NCBI GenBank assembly: GCA_913055785.1 | Contig: CAJXLJ010000025.1 | Coordinates: forward strand, 1-42,185 | Direction: 5' to 3' | Length of the DNA: 42,185 bases | From: an uncultured Parvularculaceae bacterium | GTDB lineage: Bacteria > Pseudomonadota > Alphaproteobacteria > Caulobacterales > Parvularculaceae | Program-made: the position numbers and the translations under genes | The notes under the pieces: model-generated | What the model was told of the DNA's origin: nothing | The model's database searches: none | The model's input: only the letters and a program-made list of their open reading frames with translations | Shown here: positions 24,700 to 30,937 of the stretch, in pieces | Numbering within the stretch: position 1 is the stretch's first letter | How the letters are laid out: each line of letters begins with the position of its first letter

Positions 24700-25260
24700 T
24701 TATTCGTCTTCCGGCGGCGGCGGCATATCGACAGGGCCGTCATCAGGCGGCGGGCCGCGGCGGTCTTCCATGCGCTTCTTGAACCGCTCCCGGCGTTTTG
24801 CGCGCCGCTCGTCGGACGCTTTTAACAACTGCCGGCGTTCGTCGGCGGAAAGCGTTTCAAGCGCATCGAGAAACGCCTTGTTCAGGAGTTCGCGCTGATT
24901 GGTTTCAAGCGCCTGGATCTCGCTCATCTTCGCTTCGATCGCCTGCCGGTCCAGCTGATCGGCGCTGAGGAGTTCGCCGAGTTCCTTGCGCAAACGCCGC
25001 TTTTCCTGATGATCCTCGCGCACCTTTGGAAGCCCTGCACGCAACGCATCGCGGAACTTGTCGCGCGAGTCCGGCGACAGCTCCTCGGCGTGACGCAGCA
25101 TGCGGAACGGGCTCTCCGGTTCGGCGAAGCGCGTTTGCTCATGATGCGGCGGTTTGTGCGGGAAGGCGCCATGCAGCAGCCGCCCAGAATGAACGCCAAG
25201 AATGTAAACGTTGAGCGCAACCGATAAAACCAGCAGCGCGATAATCAGTCCGCGTCCCAT
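24700..25260 (-). CDS. CpxP/CnrX-like periplasmic sensor protein
   Basis: A 186-residue protein with one N-terminal membrane helix (about 4-24), then a long helical, strongly charged region with LSPDSRDKFRDALR, LLSADQLDRQAIEAKMSEIQALE and LLNKAFLDALETLSADERRQLL. This helix-hairpin pattern is that of the heavy-metal-resistance/Spy-CpxP superfamily that includes CnrX. Metal-ligand candidates are limited to HKPPHHEQ near residue 36. The C-terminus is acidic and Pro-rich (PPPPEDE). Its start overlaps the end of the anti-sigma gene by 16 bases, so sigma factor, anti-sigma and this protein form one translationally coupled unit. As in the Cnr system, it probably relays a periplasmic signal to the anti-sigma factor. 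Confidence 0.8.
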   Translation of the reverse strand: MGRGLIIALLVLSVALNVYILGVHSGRLLHGAFPHKPPHHEQTRFAEPESPFRMLRHAEELSPDSRDKFRDALRAGLPKVREDHQEKRRLRKELGELLSADQLDRQAIEAKMSEIQALETNQRELLNKAFLDALETLSADERRQLLKASDERRAKRRERFKKRMEDRRGPPPDDGPVDMPPPPEDE

Positions 25261-25739
25261 AGGACAGCCCCCTCTTCATCAATCAGCGATGCAGCCAGCG
25301 ACGAGTCTTCGAGATACGCATAAGCCTCGTATTCCGGCGTCAGCGCCGCCTGCGTGCTCGCCGTCAGGACGCCGGTCGCAAGACCGAGCGCACCAACGCC
25401 GGCGAGCGCTCCCGCCGGCAGCAGGCGGAAACGCGAAAACACGCCCGCGATCTCGTCGAGAACCGAAACGCGCGCGGGCGGCGGCGCGTATTGCGCCATG
25501 ATGCGATTGTGGAGATCGGCGCTCATGCGCGGCTGCGTTGAAGCGTCGAGAAACCCGTCAAGCGCTTCCGCGTCGGCGCGCGCGGCGGCGAGTTCTTCCA
25601 TCTCGCCCGCGGCGGCGTAAAGGTCGCGCATCGCCGCCGGCCATTTCGCCGGATCGGCGCCGTAGGTCTCAAAACCGCGCCGCAACGCATCAAGCGTTTC
25701 CGGCGCCGACGGATCAATTGATGTTGGCTGTCGCTTCAT
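25245..25739 (-). CDS. Putative membrane anti-sigma factor
   Basis: A 164-residue protein encoded between an ECF sigma factor and a CpxP-like protein, overlapping both reading frames (26 bases with the sigma gene, 16 bases with the next). The N-terminal half is helical and presumably cytoplasmic (ETLDALRRGFETYGADPAKWPAAMRDLY, then an alanine-rich helix). A single membrane helix lies around residues 109-133 (LLPAGALAGVGALGLATGVLTAS), and about 30 residues should protrude into the periplasm. No zinc-binding ZAS motif (HxxxCxxC) is visible, so sequence alone does not prove anti-sigma function; the assignment rests on gene order, topology and size. The pattern 'YGADPxxWP' recurs in proteins paired with ECF factors in alphaproteobacteria. 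Confidence 0.75.
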   Translation of the reverse strand: MKRQPTSIDPSAPETLDALRRGFETYGADPAKWPAAMRDLYAAAGEMEELAAARADAEALDGFLDASTQPRMSADLHNRIMAQYAPPPARVSVLDEIAGVFSRFRLLPAGALAGVGALGLATGVLTASTQAALTPEYEAYAYLEDSSLAASLIDEEGAVLWDAD

Positions 25740-26310
25740 CGCTCATCCTTCCCATCAAACTCTCGCGCAAGGGCTCTAGCCGCGCGCGCAGGGCCCTGCG
25801 CCCCCGCGCCAACAGCGATTCCAGCGCCTCGACGCTGACTTCCATGATCTCCGCCGCCTCGATATTGGAGAGCTCCTGGAAGTGGCACAGCGTAATCGCT
25901 TCGCGCTGACGCGGCGGCAGCGCATCCAGCGCTTCGTCGATCGCGAAACGGCGCTCTCCGATAAAATAGGCGTCGTCGGGGCGCGCACCCTGGTCGATCT
26001 GCTCCGGGGCGGCTTCTTCGGGCGCCTCGCGCTTTCGTTTCCGGATCTGATCAAGACAAATATTCATCGCCACCCTGTAAAGCCATGTTTCGAATTTCGC
26101 GCCTTGCGGTTTCCATTTCGCCGCGTTTCGCCACAGCCTTAAAAACGTCTCCTGCGTTGCATCTTCCGCCCGGTCCTTCGCGCCGAGCATTTTGAAAGAC
26201 GCAGCGTAAATCCTGTTCGTATGCCGCTCGACAAGCATCGCCGCCGCCGCCCTGTCGCCCCGGCCTGCGCGCGCCACCAGCGCTTCGTCGGTTTCTTCTG
26301 CTTTCGCCAA
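25714..26310 (-). CDS. ECF-type RNA polymerase sigma factor
   Basis: A 198-residue sigma-70 family factor. Region 2 covers about residues 20-92 (YAASFKMLGAKDRAEDATQETFLRLWRNAAKW and FETWLYRVAMNICLDQIRKRKRE), followed by an acidic linker and region 4 (about 122-178: DEALDALPPRQREAITLCHFQELSNIEAAEIMEVSVEALESLLARGRRALR). It directs polymerase to a regulon that should include its own operon. A TTG at 26310 is the only start compatible with the N-terminus, since a stop lies eight codons upstream; no good Shine-Dalgarno is visible. It overlaps the anti-sigma gene by 26 bases, and the EF-hand gene lies 86 bases upstream on the same strand. Confidence 0.92.
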   Translation of the reverse strand: MAKAEETDEALVARAGRGDRAAAAMLVERHTNRIYAASFKMLGAKDRAEDATQETFLRLWRNAAKWKPQGAKFETWLYRVAMNICLDQIRKRKREAPEEAAPEQIDQGARPDDAYFIGERRFAIDEALDALPPRQREAITLCHFQELSNIEAAEIMEVSVEALESLLARGRRALRARLEPLRESLMGRMSDEATANIN

Positions 26311-26396
26311 CGGCTGCGCGAGCCTCGCTGGTTAAACCCCGGGGCGCACGGAACGGCGAAACTACGCAATCGCCGTCCGCGCTCGATTGGTGCGGC

Positions 26397-26825
26397 TTAC
26401 TTGCCGCCGCGATGATGGCGACGGCCCTTGCCGCGCCCTTTTTCATCTTCGCTGATGACGCCGTCATCGTTCTTGTCCATGCGGTCGAAGCGTTCTTCCG
26501 CCGAGGCAAGATACTCTTCCTTGTCGACAACGCCGTCGCCGTTCTTGTCGGGATTGTGTTTCGCCCGCATCTCGGCGCGGCGTTTTTCGTGATACGCCTT
26601 CATTTCTTCCTTGGTGACGCCGCCGTCGCCATTGGCGTCAGCCGCCGCAATCATGTCGGCGTGCTTGGCGTTCATTTCATCTGCGGTGATCTTGCCGTCG
26701 CCATTGGCGTCGAGACGGTCGAAACCGCGCCCGCCCTTGTCGCCGGCCGGCGTCGCGGCCAACGCCGCCGCTGCTGCGAGACTGATTGCAAGACCCGCGG
26801 CGGATCCAAGAATGATCCTCTTCAT
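26397..26825 (-). CDS. Exported EF-hand calcium-binding protein
   Basis: A 142-residue protein with a Sec signal peptide (cleavage near ALAA, residue 24) and four canonical EF-hand loops: residues 39-50, 63-74, 93-104 and 117-128, each of the D-x-[ND]-x-D-G type ending in Glu. The loops come in two pairs, each with starts 24 residues apart. A basic, Gly/His-rich tail (KGRRHHRGGK) ends the protein. The mature protein should bind several calcium ions in the periplasm. ATG 26825 has AAGGAG seven bases upstream; a preceding TTG was discarded. It sits directly upstream of the ECF sigma unit, so it could be part of its regulon or signal. Confidence 0.9.
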   Translation of the reverse strand: MKRIILGSAAGLAISLAAAAALAATPAGDKGGRGFDRLDANGDGKITADEMNAKHADMIAAADANGDGGVTKEEMKAYHEKRRAEMRAKHNPDKNGDGVVDKEEYLASAEERFDRMDKNDDGVISEDEKGRGKGRRHHRGGK

Positions 26826-26881
26826 CAAGTTTCTCCTTATGTGTTCCCAGCCAATTCTTACCCAGCCGATCCTTAAACGGC

Positions 26882-28045
26882 TCAGCTCCGGGAATCCGTC
26901 GCGCTGGCTTGGGCGGCGAGATAAGCCCGCGCCAGAATATTTTCCGCGGTCTCGAAGAGCTTGCCCGGGACATTGCCTTCGGCCGGGGGAGGAACGGAAA
27001 TTTCGTAGCCTTTTCCGTCTATTGGCCTTGAAACATCAGCAAACGCAATAACCCGCTTGGCGGTCGGCGACCAAGCGCAACTGGTGATCCGCCCGACCGC
27101 CTTTCCGCCGGAAAAGACCGCTGCGCCGGGGGCCGAGCGGTCGTCGTCGATCAGCAGGGTCACCAGCGCCCGCGTCGGTTTCGGCGCCGTGTAGCGCAGG
27201 CCCCGGCGGCCGTTATACCAGCCGCGGTCGAGCGGCGCCAAATGCGGCAGCCCGATCTCCGCCGGCGTGCGGCGGCCGCTCGCCCGGGCGTGATCGGCGG
27301 AAATGAAATCGACGCCGGGCCGCGGCGCCCCGCTTTCGATCCGCAAGGTCTCGAGCGCATCTAGACCGATCGGCCCGACGCCGCCGCGGCGCACCAGCCG
27401 CTCCCAGACCGTCAGCGCTTCATCGGCGGGAAAGATGAGTTCGACGCCGGGCAGAGCACCGAACTGCATCGGCCTTGCGGCGGTCTCAACGCCGCGCACC
27501 ATGGCGGAGGACGCGACCTCATGGCCCGGGGTTTTCATGCCGGCGGCGGTGAGCGCTTCACCGGCGCCGGGGCCGAACACGCCGAGCGCGGCCACCGCTT
27601 CTGAAATATCCTCCGCGCCCGCATCGAGCCCGCGCGCCGCGAGCTGCAACCGGCGCGCATGGGGCGTCGGCGTCGTCAGCAGGAACAGATCGTCCGAAAG
27701 CCGCGAGACTTCCGCAAGGTCGATGACGCCGCCTTCATAGTCGAGCATCAAGCCGCGGGCGCTGTCGCCGGGATCGAGCCGCGCCGCCGGCGCGGTGGTA
27801 ACGCGGGAGAGAAACAGCGCCGCATCGCCGCCGCGCACCGCATAACGGGAAAGCGGGCCGAGATCAGCAATCGCCGCGCCGTCTTTCGCAGCCTTGTATT
27901 CCTTCTCCACCGACGTAAAGACGCGCGCCACCGCCCAGCCATTGACCGACGTCCAGACATTGGCGTCATTTGCGGCAGCGGCCGCGGCGTAGAGCGGCGA
28001 GGCTCGCGGATTGTCGGCGATGACATCGTCAGCGGGAAAAATCAT
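26882..28045 (-). CDS. GcvT/aminomethyltransferase-family protein
   Basis: A 387-residue protein of the glycine-cleavage T-protein (GcvT) fold, which binds folate and accepts one-carbon groups. Family landmarks: VFTSVEKEYKAAKDGAAIADLGPLSRYAVRGGDAALFLSRV at the N-terminus, GVELIFPADEALTVWERLV and GPIGLDALETLRIESG in the centre, and the C-terminal barrel with GGKAVGRITSCAWSPTAKRVIAFADV. It differs from true GcvT in sequence and lacks adjacent gcvH/gcvP genes. Its ATG overlaps the stop of the upstream flavoprotein gene (28042-28045, ATGA). In dimethylglycine and sarcosine dehydrogenases such a domain is fused to a flavin oxidase; here it is a separate protein beside two flavoproteins, so folate-coupled demethylation is an attractive inference only. 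Confidence 0.85.
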   Translation of the reverse strand: MIFPADDVIADNPRASPLYAAAAAANDANVWTSVNGWAVARVFTSVEKEYKAAKDGAAIADLGPLSRYAVRGGDAALFLSRVTTAPAARLDPGDSARGLMLDYEGGVIDLAEVSRLSDDLFLLTTPTPHARRLQLAARGLDAGAEDISEAVAALGVFGPGAGEALTAAGMKTPGHEVASSAMVRGVETAARPMQFGALPGVELIFPADEALTVWERLVRRGGVGPIGLDALETLRIESGAPRPGVDFISADHARASGRRTPAEIGLPHLAPLDRGWYNGRRGLRYTAPKPTRALVTLLIDDDRSAPGAAVFSGGKAVGRITSCAWSPTAKRVIAFADVSRPIDGKGYEISVPPPAEGNVPGKLFETAENILARAYLAAQASATDSRS

Positions 28046-29613
28046 GAAAACCCTCCCCGCCTTGACTCCTTGAGGGCGCGTTTGGCGGCGATACGCCCGG
28101 CCAGTCCCGAAAGTCCGGCGCCGACCTGCGCCTCCGGTCCGCAGAAATAAAACCCGCCGATATTGCCAGCGGCTGCGGCCCGCGCCAGCGCCGCCTGACG
28201 GATGACCGGCCCTCTTGCGGCGAACACGGACGGTTTTTCACCGGCCTCCCCGGCGCGATCGGCGGCGAGACGCAACGCCGTCTCTTCGATCCGGCCAGTG
28301 ATTTCCGGCGCGAATTTTTCAAGATTGCTGAAGATCGCGTTCTGGATCGCCTCGCGGCGCTTTTCGTCAGCCTCAAGATCAAACGGCAGCGGATGCGCGA
28401 TGGCCGAAAGCGTCTGCAGGCTGTCGCTGGCGAGACCGCCGTCAAGCGCGCCCGGAAAGATGGTTTCGACAATCAGGTCTTCGGGAATATCGCCCGCCCG
28501 GGCTTCAGCGAATGCGCGGCGCAGTTTCGCCGGCGGCGGCGCATAGACCAGCCGGCGGCGCATATTCTCCTCGGTTTTCTCATCGCGTGCGACACCGCTG
28601 AGCGCGAGGTGAACCGAAGCCGGCGCAATCTTCGGCGCCGGCGCGAGAAGAGCGCGCTGAAATTCAAGATCGAGTTCCGCCGGACCAATCATGCGCTGGA
28701 ACGCTCGGTCGGCGTTGCATGCGGCGATAATCAGCGGCGCGCGCAACTGCCCGCCGCCTTCAAACTCGACCCCGGCGGCCCTGTCCTTTTCAATCAGAAT
28801 TGAAGACACCGGCACGGCTTCGCGAATATCGACTTTCGCCGCCTGTGCGGCGCGGCGCAGCGCATCGATGACAGCCGGCGCGCCGCCTTCGGGGAAAGCA
28901 AGCGCGCCCTGCAGGCCGGAGACTTCCCCGGACCAGCGCCGCAACAATTCCATGAAGCTGAACGGCTCGTTCGGCGCGGCGCCGGCTCTGAACGCCGCCT
29001 CGCTCGTCATCGCGGTTTTGAAAAGGCCGGAAGGCAGCCCGGCGTCGAGCACGTCATCGACCGAGGCGAGCAGATATTGATTGATACGTGCGGCGAGCCC
29101 CGCCGGCGCGGAACGGATCAGCTTGTCGAACGCTTTGGCGTCGCCGCCGACCGGCTCGAACACCGGCCGCAGAAACGCCGCCGCCTCGAGCGCCTCCTCC
29201 ATGAATTTCGCAAACGCCGCGCGCTCGTCCTCATCCTCGTATTCGACCCCGCCGGCGCGCAGCAAGTCGCCGCTCAGATGCAGGCTCTGGCCATCCTCGA
29301 AGAAATAGACCGTATCGAGACGGCGGGCGGCGTATGAAAGGCCGAACCGGTACAGATCGAGATCCTCGATCATCACCGGATCGAGATGCGAGACGAGATG
29401 TTCTCCGTCCGGATATTTAAGGCCCGATGCAAATGTCCGCTCTTTAACGCCACCGCCGACATCGGCGCTGGCGCCGAGGAGAATGGTCTTGAGGCCCGCG
29501 CGCCCGAGATAGGCCGCGGCGACCAGCCCGTTAAAGCCCGCGCCGACGACGATGGCGTCGATCCCGCCCTCGATCCGCCCGGCGAACTGGTACTGGCCTT
29601 GCGTTTCACTCAC
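28042..29613 (-). CDS. Phytoene dehydrogenase/PYROXD2-like FAD oxidoreductase
   Basis: A 523-residue flavoprotein with a complete amine-oxidase/phytoene-desaturase layout. The FAD-binding Rossmann motif is VVGAGFNGLVAAAYL (22-36), the second motif reads GLKYPDGEHLVSHL, and the C-terminal flavin motif is FYFCGPEAQVGAGLSG (488-503). GALAFPEGGAPAVIDALRRAA (about 235-255) corresponds to the family's 'P.GG...L...L' segment. Members include carotenoid desaturases and the mitochondrial PYROXD2; no carotenoid gene lies nearby, so that function is unlikely. It starts with GTG 29613, overlapping the preceding flavoprotein gene by eight bases, and overlaps the GcvT-like gene by four. Substrate unknown. 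Confidence 0.85.
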   Translation of the reverse strand: MSETQGQYQFAGRIEGGIDAIVVGAGFNGLVAAAYLGRAGLKTILLGASADVGGGVKERTFASGLKYPDGEHLVSHLDPVMIEDLDLYRFGLSYAARRLDTVYFFEDGQSLHLSGDLLRAGGVEYEDEDERAAFAKFMEEALEAAAFLRPVFEPVGGDAKAFDKLIRSAPAGLAARINQYLLASVDDVLDAGLPSGLFKTAMTSEAAFRAGAAPNEPFSFMELLRRWSGEVSGLQGALAFPEGGAPAVIDALRRAAQAAKVDIREAVPVSSILIEKDRAAGVEFEGGGQLRAPLIIAACNADRAFQRMIGPAELDLEFQRALLAPAPKIAPASVHLALSGVARDEKTEENMRRRLVYAPPPAKLRRAFAEARAGDIPEDLIVETIFPGALDGGLASDSLQTLSAIAHPLPFDLEADEKRREAIQNAIFSNLEKFAPEITGRIEETALRLAADRAGEAGEKPSVFAARGPVIRQAALARAAAAGNIGGFYFCGPEAQVGAGLSGLAGRIAAKRALKESRRGGFS

Positions 29614-30937
29614 CGCTCAGCACCTTGTCGACAAGCTTGACGGCTTCCGCGATGGCGTTGTGGCGGTTCGGCAGGATGAAGATATTCTCGCCGCCATTGA
29701 CGAAACGGTCGTGTTCCGGCGCGTCGGCGCCGTAGAGTTTGAAATCGGTCTTGCGAACATTCACCGACAGCCCGTCGATGCGGTCGCTCAACCGGTCCAT
29801 GATGCGCTTGGTCACGGCCTGACGGTCCTGCCCGGTCCAGCCGCGCCATTCGTCGTCTTCGCGGAACGCCTTCGGGCAATAAGAAGTTCTTGCGATGATA
29901 TCGCCGTTCTCGGCGAATTCGAACGCAACCGGCGGCTTGTCCGGAAGCGCGCCGTCAGCGACGGCGTCGCTCGCCGCCTGCAGGTCGGCGAGGTCGTCGA
30001 TAATCTGAAACACCGCCTTTTCATCGGCGACGGGGGGCGCGAACGGCTTTTTCAGTTTGATGCGCAACTGCGCCGTCGCCCGGCCGCGCGCCGCCAGCGG
30101 CGCGGCGTCGCCGTAATAGCCGTTGACCGCGGCCGCTTCCGGCGAGGCGAAAAGAATATAGCGCGCTTTCAACTTGTCGCCGCCGGCGAGAGTGACGGTC
30201 TGCATGCGGCCGCTTTCGCCGGCGATGTCGGCGATGTCGTCTTCCCGGCAATCGACGCCGCTGTCCTTGCAGATTGTCTGCAGGGTCTTGATGAGTTGCG
30301 GGCTGTCTTTACCCGCGCGCACTCTCCAGGCGTCCTCGCTGAAAAGTTCCGGCAACGATGCGCCGCCGCCGGCTTCGCTCGCCCCGACACCGGCGGGCGA
30401 CAGCGCGTGGGCGGCGACATGGGCTTTCAGCCCCTCATCGGCGAGATAGTCGTCGAGGAGATCGGCGCATCCGCCGGTGACTTGTCCGAGCGCGGATAAA
30501 ACGTCGAGGCCGCCGTAAAGATAGGCAAGCTTGTTCATTTTCGCAGCCCCCGAACCGCCCACCGCCGGCGACAGATGAACATCGCGTCCAAGCTTTTTCA
30601 TGTCCTCGACAAATTCGGTCCAGACCACATGATCGTGCTTGCCGGTTTCGGCCAGCGCCGCCTTGGTGTCGCGGGCGCTTGCAGAGGAAGCGACCGTTTC
30701 GCCGTTCGGCAGGAGCGTTACCAGGGCGCTCACCGGCTCAAGCGACAGACCGTATTCCTGAAGGTCGAGCCGGCGCCAGACGAAATTCGGCACATGACAG
30801 GAAGACGGCGAAGGCGCGCATTCGCTTTTCTTGCGCGCGACAAGCGCCGTCGCAGCGCCGGCCCGCGCCGCTGCGGCGGCCGCGCAATAGGCGGCCTCGC
30901 CGCCGCCGATTATCAGTATTTCAACTGTCCCCGTCAT
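29606..30937 (-). CDS. Second PYROXD2-like FAD-binding oxidoreductase, divergent
   Basis: A 443-residue protein that opens with a Rossmann flavin/NAD-binding motif (LIIGGGEAAYCAAAAAARAG, residues 9-28). The middle (MNKLAYLYGGLDVLSALGQVTGGC) and the region AVTKRIMDRLSDRIDGLSVNV resemble the phytoene dehydrogenase superfamily, but the C-terminal glycine-rich flavin motif is replaced by NIFILPNRHNAIAEAVKLVDKVL. It is also about 80 residues shorter than its neighbour. It might still bind FAD, or have become a non-catalytic partner of the downstream flavoprotein. It overlaps glnE by 17 bases and the next flavoprotein gene by 8 bases, so all are translationally coupled. I cannot assign a substrate. 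Confidence 0.75.
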   Translation of the reverse strand: MTGTVEILIIGGGEAAYCAAAAAARAGAATALVARKKSECAPSPSSCHVPNFVWRRLDLQEYGLSLEPVSALVTLLPNGETVASSASARDTKAALAETGKHDHVVWTEFVEDMKKLGRDVHLSPAVGGSGAAKMNKLAYLYGGLDVLSALGQVTGGCADLLDDYLADEGLKAHVAAHALSPAGVGASEAGGGASLPELFSEDAWRVRAGKDSPQLIKTLQTICKDSGVDCREDDIADIAGESGRMQTVTLAGGDKLKARYILFASPEAAAVNGYYGDAAPLAARGRATAQLRIKLKKPFAPPVADEKAVFQIIDDLADLQAASDAVADGALPDKPPVAFEFAENGDIIARTSYCPKAFREDDEWRGWTGQDRQAVTKRIMDRLSDRIDGLSVNVRKTDFKLYGADAPEHDRFVNGGENIFILPNRHNAIAEAVKLVDKVLSGE

